9,914 bases of DNA, taken from NCBI GenBank assembly GCA_050012355.1, contig JBEKHI010000322.1, positions 1-9,914 on the forward strand. The letters are read 5' to 3'. The notes below the pieces were generated by a model that saw nothing but the letters and a program-made list of their open reading frames with translations, searched no databases and was not told where the DNA came from. Positions 1-9,300 of this stretch are shown piece after piece. Source of the DNA: JBEKHI01 sp050012355 (GTDB lineage Bacteria > Actinomycetota > Actinomycetes > Streptosporangiales > Streptosporangiaceae). The first letter of the stretch is position 1. Every line of letters starts with the position of its first letter. The position numbers and the translations under genes were made by a program.

Positions 1-175
1 TGCTGACCGGCCGTGCGGCACCCGGCATGAGCCCGTCCGCCTGCAGGCCGTAGACCGGGTGATCGCGCGGGACGAACCGCAGCAGGCCGGCGTAACTCCA
101 GGCCAGCCCGCTGCTGGGGTGCACGCAGAAGAGCGGCGGCAAGCTTCCGGAGGCGCGAAATGTGAGCACCGGCTC
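1..175 (-). other. Thioesterase domain, N-terminal fragment
   Basis: Only the start of an alpha/beta-hydrolase thioesterase is visible: PLFCVHPSSG, then AWSYAGLLRF, then YGLQADGL. This pattern (HPxSG followed by AW) resembles the terminal thioesterases of the EntF type. It differs from the thioesterase ending the large NRPS in this window (HGGFGVGFEY). The catalytic Ser, Asp and His would lie beyond the left edge, so activity cannot be judged. Confidence 0.82.
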
Positions 176-1960
176 CAGCGCGCTGGCCCCGTGTTGCGTT
201 CCCAGGAGGGCCGCGCATAGCTGGGCCGCTGTCGGCGCCTCGAACAGCGTGCGCAGCGGGGCCTTGACGCCGAGCACCGAGTGCACCCGGCTCCCCAACC
301 GGATCGCGAGCAGCGAGTTCCCGCCAAGCTCGAAGAAGCTATCGTGCACGCCTACTGAGCTGCGCTCGAGGACCTCAGCGAACAGCTCACAGAGCAGGTC
401 CTCGACCGGGGAGCGTGGGGTCTGCGACGGGTCTGGCTGGATGAGAGGTTCGGGCAGCGCCGCGCGATCGATCTTGCCGGACGGAGTGAGAGGCAGGGTT
501 TCCAGCCGGACGAAGGCGCTGGGGATCATGTAATCGGGCAGGTGCGTAGCGAGCGCGCGGCGTAGCGTCGTCTCGTCTGGCGGGTGTGCGGTGCCTCCGT
601 CGAGATCGGGCGTGAAGTAGGCCACCAGTCGCTTGGCGCCGGTCCGATCGGTCTGGCCGATCACGACGGACCGCCCCAGCCCGGCGACGCGGTCGAGCGC
701 TGCCTCGACTTCGCCCGGTTCCACCCGGAACCCTCTGATCTTGACCTGGTCATCGCGGCGGCCGATGAACTCAAGCAGGCCCGAGGGCGTGCGACGTACT
801 AGGTCGCCGGTGCGGTACATCCGGGCGCCAGGCGTGCTGCCTATCCCGGCGACGAACCGGTCGGCGGTGAGTGCGGGGCGGCCGACGTAACCGCGGGTCA
901 GCCCGGAGCCTGACAGGTACAGTTCGCCTGGCACCCCGTCCGGTACCGGCCGCAGCTTATCGTCCAGGACATAGGCCCGCATGCAGTCGAGCGGTTCACC
1001 GATCGGCACCGGCGCGGGGACGGTGGTACCGGCCGTCCACCGTGCCTGGGTCGCGAACAGGGTCGTCTCCGTCGGCCCGTAGGCGGTACGCACGACGAGG
1101 CCTGGGGCGTGGCGGAGTGCCCGGCGGACCGCCGCGGGCGACACAACGTCCCCGCCGGTGATCACCTCGCGCAGGCCGGCGAAGCACTCCGGATGCTCGT
1201 CGGCCACCACCTGGAACAGCCCGGCCGTGACTTGCAGGGCAGTGATGTCTTCGGCGGTGATGAGCCGGGCCAAGCCGGCTAGGTCGTGTTCAAGTCCTTC
1301 CGGTGCGACAACGGTACGTCCGCCGTTGAGCAGCGGTACCCAGACCTCGTACGTTGCGGGATCGAACGAGTACGGGGCGATCATCAGTACGCGTCGGTGT
1401 TCCTCTCGCCCGAACATGCCGTCCGCGGCGAGGTCGAGCACGTTGCGGTGGGTGACCGCGATGCCTTTGGGAACGCCGGTGGATCCCGAGGTGTACATCA
1501 CGTGCGCCACGTGCTCCGGGCACCCGGGGATCGCGGGGTCGTCGGTCAGTTGGCCGGCCGTCGCGTCGCTGTCGTCATCGATGACGTACACCGTTGGGAG
1601 ATCCACCAGGCCGTGCGCGCGGGTGGCCCGGTCCGTCACCAGGACGCGAGTGTTCGTCTCGGCCGTGATGCACCGGATTCGCTCCGGCGGGAGGGTCGGT
1701 GGCAGCGGCAGCTGGAACGCTCCCGTCTTCGCCACGGCGAGCAGCGCCTGCACCAGAAGGGCGCTGCGCCGCATCGTCACCGCGACCGGAGTCTGCGGGC
1801 GGACCCCGAGGACGATGAGCCGGCGGGCGATCCGGTTAGTCGCCTGGTCGAGCTCCCGGTAGGTCAACGACGACCCTTCATCCCGCAGGGCGACCGCGTC
1901 GGGAGTCAGCGCGGCCTGGCGTGCGAACGCCGCCTGCAGGCTAACTGGCGCCGGGGTCAC
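1..1960 (-). CDS. NRPS-like A-PCP-TE protein without C domain (3' end beyond window)
   Basis: My own translation from the GTG at 1960-1958 stays open for 653 codons and runs off the left edge, so the C-terminus is missing. Order seen: adenylation domain (about 8-500), carrier protein (517-585, LGGNS with Ser549 for phosphopantetheine) and the first ~58 residues of a thioesterase (PLFCVHPSSG, YGLQADGL). A-domain motifs are clear: YTSGSTGVPKG at 156-166, AYGPTET at 293-299, YRTGD at 382-386 and the catalytic Lys496 in SGKIDR. There is no condensation domain, so the protein probably loads an amino acid by itself. Start choice: the GTG overlaps the halogenase stop as GTGA; an in-frame GTG at 1969 is an alternative, and neither has a strong Shine-Dalgarno. 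Known relatives by architecture are stand-alone A-PCP or A-PCP-TE proteins that hold an amino acid for oxidation or halogenation, or act as trans-loading modules. Its role here is inferred. The next gene upstream is the halogenase, a plausible partner. Confidence 0.93.
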   Translation of the reverse strand, partial: MTPAPVSLQAAFARQAALTPDAVALRDEGSSLTYRELDQATNRIARRLIVLGVRPQTPVAVTMRRSALLVQALLAVAKTGAFQLPLPPTLPPERIRCITAETNTRVLVTDRATRAHGLVDLPTVYVIDDDSDATAGQLTDDPAIPGCPEHVAHVMYTSGSTGVPKGIAVTHRNVLDLAADGMFGREEHRRVLMIAPYSFDPATYEVWVPLLNGGRTVVAPEGLEHDLAGLARLITAEDITALQVTAGLFQVVADEHPECFAGLREVITGGDVVSPAAVRRALRHAPGLVVRTAYGPTETTLFATQARWTAGTTVPAPVPIGEPLDCMRAYVLDDKLRPVPDGVPGELYLSGSGLTRGYVGRPALTADRFVAGIGSTPGARMYRTGDLVRRTPSGLLEFIGRRDDQVKIRGFRVEPGEVEAALDRVAGLGRSVVIGQTDRTGAKRLVAYFTPDLDGGTAHPPDETTLRRALATHLPDYMIPSAFVRLETLPLTPSGKIDRAALPEPLIQPDPSQTPRSPVEDLLCELFAEVLERSSVGVHDSFFELGGNSLLAIRLGSRVHSVLGVKAPLRTLFEAPTAAQLCAALLGTQHGASALEPVLTFRASGSLPPLFCVHPSSGLAWSYAGLLRFVPRDHPVYGLQADGLMPGAARPVS
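206..412 (-). other. Peptidyl carrier protein PCP3
   Basis: A 4'-phosphopantetheine site lies in FFELGGNSLLAIRL with the modified serine at residue 549 (codon 316-314). It sits between A3 and the thioesterase and would carry the amino acid activated by A3, possibly as the halogenase substrate. Confidence 0.92.
461..1939 (-). other. Adenylation domain A3, specificity unclear
   Basis: Pocket residues aligned by eye to GrsA-Phe read D200 P201 Y204 Q243 I267 G269 A293 L301 F302 K496. Asp200 keeps the usual contact to the substrate amino group, so an alpha-amino acid is expected. Start D-P-Y and the neighbouring TAGLF and TGGDVV blocks recall the arylglycine (Hpg/Dpg) family; the textbook Dpg code is DPYHGGTLCK. 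Q243, A293 and F302 depart from it, so I do not assign a substrate. The early LKAGxAYLPLD motif is also altered here, reading AKTGAFQLPLP (77-87). Confidence 0.85.
1957..1960 (-). promoter_or_regulatory. GTGA stop/start overlap (translational coupling)
   Basis: The halogenase stop TGA (1959-1957) overlaps the GTG start (1960-1958) of the A-PCP-TE gene by four bases read as GTGA. No convincing Shine-Dalgarno precedes this GTG, so the downstream gene probably depends on ribosomes finishing the halogenase. Confidence 0.7.
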
Positions 1961-3363
1961 GAGGGCCACGTCCAGTGCATTCCATCGGTCGAGGGCACCA
2001 AGCCGCCGTCTCTGATCGGCTCCTCGTCGGCGATGTTCCCGAGCACCGCCTGCACCTGGATCTTCGCGCCCTCTTCGAGCAGCGTCTCGACAGCTTCGGA
2101 CCCGAATAGCGGAGCGTCGGCATAGCCGCCGGCGTCGACCAGGCCCGTCTCGCGGGAGGCTCCCCCGCCGACAAGCTCGGCGAAGGACTGCAGCGGGGAA
2201 GCGTTGTTGCTGGTGACCTTCTTGGCCTTCCAGAAGTAGGACTCGTGATCCTGGTGCAGGTCGTAGAAGGAGACCAGGAAGTCGTGGAAGACCGAGTACT
2301 CCCGACGGTATCTGGCCGCGAACTCCGCGAAGCAGCTATCCTCGTCCGGATCCTCGCCGGACAGCACGGTGTTGATCGACCGTGCGGCCAGCAGGGCACT
2401 GTAGGTAGCCAGATGCACGCCGGAGGAGAAGACCGGGTCGATGAAGCAGGCCGCGTCGCCGATCAGCACCATGCCGTGTCGCCAGAAGCGGTCCCGGTCA
2501 TACGAGTAGTCCTTCCGGACGCGGATCTCGCCGTAGGGCCCGCTGTCCACCCGCCGAGCGTGGGCCAGGTGCTGGGCGATCAACGGGCAGCGATCGATGA
2601 GCCCGGTCAGCGCCCGTTCCTTGTCGCCTCGGGCTAGGTCCAGCGCGTCGGGCCGGAGAACCGCCCCAACGCTGGTGAGCGTCGCGGTCAGCGGGATGTA
2701 CCAGAACCAGCCGGCATCGAAGGCGGCGCACAGGATGTTGCCGGAGTTGGGCTCGGGCAGCCGGGCGCCACCCTCGAAGTAGCCGAAGAGGGCCAGGTTC
2801 CTGAAGAACTCCGAATAGCGTCGCGAGCCGCCAACCCGGTCGCGGATAGCGCTGGTGCTGCCGGAGGCGTCGATGACGAAGCGGCTTCGCACGGTGGTGC
2901 GCACACCGTCCTCGTCGGTGTAGACCACGCCACCGATCCGGCCGCCGGAGTCCAGCACGTCCTCGACCCGGGCGCCCTCACGCACCTCGACGCCCTTGTC
3001 CCGCGCGTTGTCGAGCAGGATCTGGTCGAACTTCATCCGCTCGACCTGGTAAGCGGTGGACGTGGGGCCGGAGAAGACGTCGGATGCCGCGAAGGCAAAG
3101 GTCCACGGTTCGGGTTTTTCGCCCCACTGAAAGGTGCCGCCACGCTTGGGCATGAAGCCGGCCTCGGCGAGCGTTTGCGACACGCCGAGCAGCCGCCCGA
3201 TCCCGTGCACGGTGGCCGGAAGCAAGGATTCGCCGATCTGGTACCGCGGAAAGTGCTCCTTCTCCAGCAGCAGTACACGGTGGCCCTGCCCGGCGATCAG
3301 GGTGGAGACAGCCGAGCCACCCGGACCGCCACCCACGACCACGACATCGGCGTCTATCTCCAC
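1957..3363 (-). CDS. FAD-dependent halogenase (phenolic, carrier-bound substrate type)
   Basis: This 468-residue protein would use reduced FAD, oxygen and chloride to chlorinate an electron-rich aromatic ring. Seen: FAD-binding VVVVGGGPGG (7-16); EKEHFPRYQIGESLLPA (34-50); Lys73 in MPKRGGTFQWG, the lysine that forms the hypohalous intermediate in this family; W219-x-W221-x-I-P, the halogenase signature; GDAACFIDPVFSSGVH (302-317); and LHQDHESYFWKAKK (369-382). These blocks match halogenases of glycopeptide and related pathways, which act on Tyr- or Hpg-type residues tethered to a carrier protein, better than free-tryptophan halogenases. The length is near that family's usual ~490. The GTG start at 3363 is supported by GGAGGAG five bases upstream and overlaps the NRPS stop by 10 bases. 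A likely substrate is the Hpg-type residue on PCP2 or the amino acid on PCP3 (inference). A separate flavin reductase would be needed; none is in the window. Confidence 0.95.
   Translation of the reverse strand: MEIDADVVVVGGGPGGSAVSTLIAGQGHRVLLLEKEHFPRYQIGESLLPATVHGIGRLLGVSQTLAEAGFMPKRGGTFQWGEKPEPWTFAFAASDVFSGPTSTAYQVERMKFDQILLDNARDKGVEVREGARVEDVLDSGGRIGGVVYTDEDGVRTTVRSRFVIDASGSTSAIRDRVGGSRRYSEFFRNLALFGYFEGGARLPEPNSGNILCAAFDAGWFWYIPLTATLTSVGAVLRPDALDLARGDKERALTGLIDRCPLIAQHLAHARRVDSGPYGEIRVRKDYSYDRDRFWRHGMVLIGDAACFIDPVFSSGVHLATYSALLAARSINTVLSGEDPDEDSCFAEFAARYRREYSVFHDFLVSFYDLHQDHESYFWKAKKVTSNNASPLQSFAELVGGGASRETGLVDAGGYADAPLFGSEAVETLLEEGAKIQVQAVLGNIADEEPIRDGGLVPSTDGMHWTWPS
3354..3363 (-). promoter_or_regulatory. 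10-base overlap of NRPS stop and halogenase start
   Basis: Read on the minus strand, GTGGAGATAG contains the halogenase start GTG and, in another frame, the NRPS stop TAG (3356-3354). The overlap leaves no room for a promoter or terminator and indicates one transcript with coupled translation. Confidence 0.8.
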
Positions 3364-6300
3364 AGTCGCTCCTCCGCCTTTCGCGGCGCCGACGCGAGGA
3401 ACTCCAGCACCTCTTCGCTGATCCTCTGGACGGCATCCGCATTGATCATCATCTGGTTGTGCGGGCAGTCGATCGTGAACCTTCGGATCTCACCAGAGAC
3501 GTAAGAGCTCCACTGCTGCGCGACAGAATCCTCGACGTTGACGCCGGAGATCAGAAGCAGGTCGCCATCGCTTACCCGGACCTTGTGTTCAGAGAGGATC
3601 CTTGCGTTGTTCTTGACGACCTTCTGATAGGCATCGCGTCCCTTACCGGTGAAGAGCTCGGTCAGCTCCGGTGCGTCGGAAAGGCCATTCGGAAGGTCCC
3701 TTATCGGATAGCTGTCCACCAGAATCAGACCAGCCACCTGATCACCGGCCTCCCGCAACTGGACGGCCATCTCCTGGGCGACCACGCCGCCGAAGGACCA
3801 GCCAAGCAGGTAGTACGGCCCCGTAGCCTGAACCGTGCGGATCTGCTCCACATAGTCGGCGGCCATATCCGGCAGCGAGCCGGGCAGTTCCTCTCCCCGC
3901 AGCCCACGCGGCCCGATTCCGTAGAGCGGCTGGCCCGGCATGCACCGCGACAAGTGCGTGTACTCGAACCCCACGCCGAACCCGCCGTGCACGCAGAAGA
4001 GCGGTGGCCCATCACCAGCTGGGCGAATCGGCACCAGGACTCCGCTGTTCTGGTGGCCGACGGCCTCTTCCAGGCTCGCGGCGAGTCCGGCCGGGCTTGG
4101 CGCGCTGAGCGCCGCCCGGATCGGCAGCTCTATTCCCAGTACGGCGCGGATCCGCGAGACCAGCCGTACCGCGAGCAGGGAGTGGCCGCCGAGGGCGAAG
4201 AAGTCGTCGTCGACGCTCACCCTTGGTATGCCGAGGACCTCGGCGAACACCGCGCACAGGATCTCCTCGCGGGCTGAGGCGGGCCTGCGGCCGGTACCGG
4301 CGGCGCTGTAGTCCGGGGCGGGCAGTGCGGCCCGATCCAGCTTGCCGTTGCCGGTGACCGGCAGCTGGCCGAGGATCACGACTGCCGAGGGCACCATGTA
4401 CTCCGGCAACCGATCCGCCACCCATTCCCGCAACGCCGAGTCCGCACCAGCACCCGTCGTGGTGACGTAGGCAGTCAGCCGCTTATCCCCCGGGGTGTCC
4501 TCCCGCGCGATCACCACCGCCGACACGACCTCCGGGTGCGCGGTCAGGGCGGCTTCGACCTCGCCGGGCTCGATCCGGAACCCCCGGATCTTCACCTGCT
4601 CATCGGCCCGGCCCACGAACTCCAGCACGCCGTCCTGGGTCCAGCGGGCCACGTCCCCGGTCCGGTACATCCGCACCCCGGGCGGCCCGAACGGGCACGC
4701 GACGAACCGCTCCCCGGTCAGCCCCGGCCGCCCCAGGTAGCCGCGGGCCAGCCCGGCACCCGCCACGTACAGCTCACCGGCCACCCCCGCCGGCACCGGC
4801 CGCAGCCCGTCATCCAGCACGAGTACCCGGGTGTTATCCAGCGGGCGGCCGATCGGCAGCACCGCACCGACCTGCTCCGGGTCCCCGAACGGGATCTGGG
4901 TGACACACAACGTCGTCTCGGTCGGCCCGTACAGGCTGCGCACCCGGATACCGGGCACCGCCTCCAGCACCGCCCGTACCGCCCCGGCCGGCACCACGTC
5001 ACCGCCGCACAGCACCTCGGTGACCCCGGTGAACACGGCCGGGTGCTGCTCGGCGATCACCCGGAACAACCCCGCCGTCAGATGCACATGCGTCAGCCGA
5101 TGACCAGCGATCAGCGCACCCAGGCCCACCGCGTCCAATCGCTCCCGCGGAGCGAGCACCACCCGGCCACCCGCCAGCAACGGCACCCACAGCTCATAGA
5201 GCGACGCGTCGAAAGCATGCGGCGAGTGCAGCAGTCCCCGGATCACGCCAGCCGCATCCCAGCACCGGTCCCGCACCAGATCGGCCACATCCCGGTGCTC
5301 AACCACGATCCCCTTAGGCTCACCGGTAGAGCCCGACGTGAACATCACGTACGCCGGATGCTGCGGACGCAAGCCAGTAACCACCAGGGACGAATCCAGC
5401 CCGGCCAGCGCTGCCTGAACCGCGGGATCATCGAGCACCACCCGGCCCGCCCCCGCATGCGCACCATCGGCCACCACCAGCCGGGGACGAGCAGTATCCA
5501 GCAGCTGCCGGACCCGGGCTGGAGGCTGGTCGGGATCGACCGGCAGATACGCCGCCCCCGACTTCAAGACCCCCAGCAACGCCACGACCAAGTCCACACC
5601 CCGGTCCATCAGCACCGCGACCAGATCTTCGGGACCGGCACCCAGCTCGGTCAGGTACCGGGCCAGCCGGCCCGACCGCGCATCCAGCTCCGCATACGAG
5701 ACCTCAACATCCCCGCCCACCACCGCGACAGCACCCGGCGCGCACGCGACCTGAGCGGCGAACAAGTCCACCACCGTGACCGCCGGTCGCGGCCGGGCAG
5801 TGTCGTTCCACCCGGCCAGCACCTGCTCGCGTTCAGCGGGGCTGAGCACCTCGACCTCCCCCAGTGGCAGGTCAGGATCATGCTGCAAGGCGGCCGCCAG
5901 GTGAGCCGCGGTGGTGTGCAGCAGGCGGGTGATGCGCTCGGGGGCGATCGGGTCGGCGGCCTGCACGGTGAACCCGAACCCGGGACCGAAGTCCTCCACT
6001 GATACCGCCAGGGGATAGTTCGTACGCTCCCGGACGGCCAGCGGCTCGATGCCTGGCGGGATGGCGGCCCGCGGGTTCAGGGTGTTGTAGCGGTAGTTCA
6101 ACAGCGTGGTGAACAACGGCGCCGGGGCCGTCACGCCGCTAGCCCGCTGTGCGGTGGCCAGCGACGCGTGCTCGTGCACCATCAGCTCGGCCAGCTGGCC
6201 CCGCATCGCCCGCAGGGCGGCTGCCACGCTGGTCCTGCCGGTGCGGGCCCGCACCGGCAGGGTGTTCATCAGCAGTCCGGGGAGCCGGTCCGCGCCTGCT

Positions 6301-9300
6301 CCGGACTGCATCCGGCCAAGCAGCACGGTGCCGAACACGACATCATCGCGACCGGTCAGGGCAGCCAGCAGCCGGCTCCACAGCAGGTGGAAGAATGTCG
6401 CCGGAGTCACCCCGGCCGCTCGCGCCAGCTCACGCACCCGGCCGGCGAGATCGGTATCCAGCAGGCTGCGCTGCTCACCGACATCACGCCCGTCGCTTCG
6501 GGCCTGGAGGATCTCGAACGGGGCGGTCGGCTCGGTCACATCCCCCAGCAGCGAAGCGAAATACGCTTCATGCTCGGCCTCAGGCATTCCCAGCAGCGCG
6601 CTGCCGACGAACTCCCGGTACGGCACCGGCTCAGCCAGCTCCGCGCCTCGCCCGTCCAGGATCGCGGCGACCTCGCCCAGGATGATCTCCAGGGTGGTGT
6701 GGTCCTGGGTGATGTGATGCATCCGCCAGATCAGCAGCCAGCCCTCCCCGCCCGGCTCCGGCGCGATCCGCGCGTCGGCCAGCGGCGCGTACCGCAGGTC
6801 CATTGGTTCCAGTTCCAGCGCCAAGAGCTGCTGGGCCAGCTGCCCCTCGCCGCTGTCGTCAACGGTGATCTCGGTGACCGGCAGGACAGCGTGCCGGTGT
6901 ACGACCTGGACCGGGTGCGGCAGTCCCTCCCACCTGATCGTGGTGCGCAAGACCTCGTGCCGGTCAATCACCTGCTGCCATGCTGCCAGGAACGCGTCGA
7001 GCCGCCCCCGGGTGTCGAACCGCAGTACTTGCCGCAGCACGTACGGGTCGCTCCCCTCACCCTGGTGGAGGCGGTGGTGGAAAAACAGCCCGGCCTGCAG
7101 CGGGCCTAGCCGGTAGATGTCCACGACCTCGCGTGCCCCCCCGGGCACCTGCGCGAGCACCGTCGCCAGCTCGCCAGCATCTAGCCCGGCCAGTGGCAGC
7201 ATCCCCGCGGTCAGCTGGCCGCCGTCAGGAACGGCCGCCCGCAGCGGGACCATAACCGGCTCGCGTCCGGCGACGGCGGCCAGCCGGGCTGGGGTCGCCG
7301 CGGTGAACAGGGTGCGGACATCCACCCGCACCCCCCGCACCCGCAACTGCTCCACTAGCCGCACCGCGAGCAGTGAATGCCCGCCGAGCACGAAGAAGTC
7401 GTCATCCACGCCCACCTGCGGCACGCTGAGGACTTCGGCGAAGACCGCGCACAGGATCTCCTCGCGGGCTGAGGCGGGCCCGCGCCCGGTACCGGTGGCG
7501 GCGCTGTAGTCCGGGGCGGGCAGTGCAGCCCGGTCTAGCTTGCCGTTGCGGGTGACCGGCAGCTCCTCCAGCACCACCACCGCCGACGGCACCATGTACT
7601 CCGGCAGCCGCTGCGCGGCCCACTCCCGCAACGCCGAGTCCGCACCAGCGCCGGTCGTGGTGACGTAAGCGGTCAGCCGCTTATCCCCCGGCACATCCTC
7701 CCGCGCGACCACCACCGCCTGGGCGACCAGCGGGTGCGCGGTCAAGACAGCCTCGACCTCTCCGGGCTCGATCCGGAACCCCCGCACCTTCACCTGCTCG
7801 TCGGCCCGGCCGACGAATTCCAGCACACCGTCCCGGGTCCAGCGGGCCACGTCCCCGGTCCGGTACATCCGCTCACCCAGGGCCAGCGGGAACGGGCACG
7901 CCACGAACCGCTGCCCCGTCAGCCCAGCCCGCCCGAGGTAGCCGCGGGCCAGCCCGGCACCCGCCACGTACAGCTCACCGGCCACCCCCACCGGAACGGG
8001 CCGCAGCCCCTCGTCCAGCACGAACACCCGCGTGTTGCGGATGGGAGCTCCGATGTCAGCGCCCTGGCCGGGGATCAGCGGCCGCGACATGGTCGCGCAG
8101 ACTGTCGTCTCGGTGGGCCCGTAGGCGTTGATCAGTTGCCGTCCCGGAGCCCATCGGGACACCAGCTCACCGCTGAGGGCCTCACCGGCACAGATCAACG
8201 TCGAGAGCCCGGTGAAGTCCCGCGGTTCCAGCACCGACACGACCGCCGGCGGCAAAGTCGCATGGGTCACCCTGCGGTCTGCCACCAGCCGGGGCAACTG
8301 CGCCCCCAGCCGGTCAGCGGCCGGAGCTAGCACCAGCGACGCACCCGAGCACACCGCCATCAGCAGCTCCCAGACCGCGGCATCAAACCCCGCCGAAGCG
8401 AACTGCAGGACGCGGCTGGAAGCGTCAACCCCCAGCGACTCGGCCTGCGCGGCCGCTAGGTTCACCGCCCCGCTATGCGGTACGGCCACTCCCTTGGGCT
8501 CTCCGGTGGAGCCCGAGGTGAATATCGCATAGGCCGGATGCTGCGGCCGCAGGGCAGCGACGCGGTCCGCATCGAGCACCGGGGACGAGTCCAGCCCGGC
8601 CAGCACAGCCTGAACTCCGGGATCATCGAGCGCCACCCGGCCCGGCCCCGCACCCGCGCCCTCGGTAACCAGCAGACGAGGACGGGCGGTGTTCAGGATG
8701 TGCCCGATCCGGGCCGCGGGCTGGTCGGGGTCGACCGGCAGATATGCCGCCCCTGACTTCAAGATCCCCAGCAGCGCCACGATCAGGTCCACCCCGCGGT
8801 CCATCAGCACCGCGACCAGGTCCTCAGGGCCAGCCCCCAGACCAATCAGGTACCGGGCCAGCCGGCTCGACCGCGCGTCCAGCTCCGCATACGACATCTC
8901 AACGTCCCCGCCCACCACCGCGACAGCCTGGGGCGTCCGGGCGGCCTGGGCTGCGAACAGGTCCGGCACGGTAACCGCCGGCGACGGGCGGGCCGTGTCA
9001 TTCCACCCGGCCAGCGTCTGCTCGCGCTCGCCAGGATCAAGCACCTCGACCTGCCCCAAGGACAGGCCTGGATCAGCTGACAAGGCGGCCGCTAGGTGAG
9101 CCGTGGTGGTGTGCAGCAGACGGGTGACCTGCCCGGGGTCGATCGCAGCGGCGGCCTGGACGGTGAACCCGAACCGGTTGCCGAAGTCCTCGACCGACAC
9201 CGCCAGGGGATAGTTCGTGCGCTCCCGCCCGGCCAGGATGCTGATCCCGGACAGCCGGTCCATGGGACCCTCGGCGCCGGATGTGTTGTGCCGGTAGTTG

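Noticed and set aside
1..1960. Broken or frameshifted NRPS remnant downstream of the halogenase
   Set aside because: Codon-by-codon translation from 1960 to the left edge shows one uninterrupted frame with all main A and PCP motifs intact.
1..1960. Aryl-keto-acid quinone or furanone synthetase (atromentin-type A-PCP-TE)
   Set aside because: Those enzymes share the A-PCP-TE order but act on keto acids and typically lack the Asp that binds the substrate amino group. Here that Asp (residue 200) is present.
1967..1969. Alternative in-frame GTG start for the A-PCP-TE gene
   Set aside because: It is possible, but it has no better ribosome binding site, and the GTGA overlap at 1960-1957 is the more typical arrangement.
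1957..3363. Tryptophan halogenase
   Set aside because: The length (468 residues) and the blocks KRGGTFQWG and DHESYFWKAKK fit the phenolic carrier-bound class rather than the ~510-540-residue free-tryptophan class.
4536..6002. Long forward-strand open frame (488 codons) opposite A2 and C2
   Set aside because: It lies antisense to conserved NRPS domains, its translation is rich in Arg, His, Pro and Gln with no recognisable domain, and such frames are a by-product of high GC in the third codon position. The same holds for the forward frames at 1286-2125, 3459-4277, 6168-7109 and 9096-9794.
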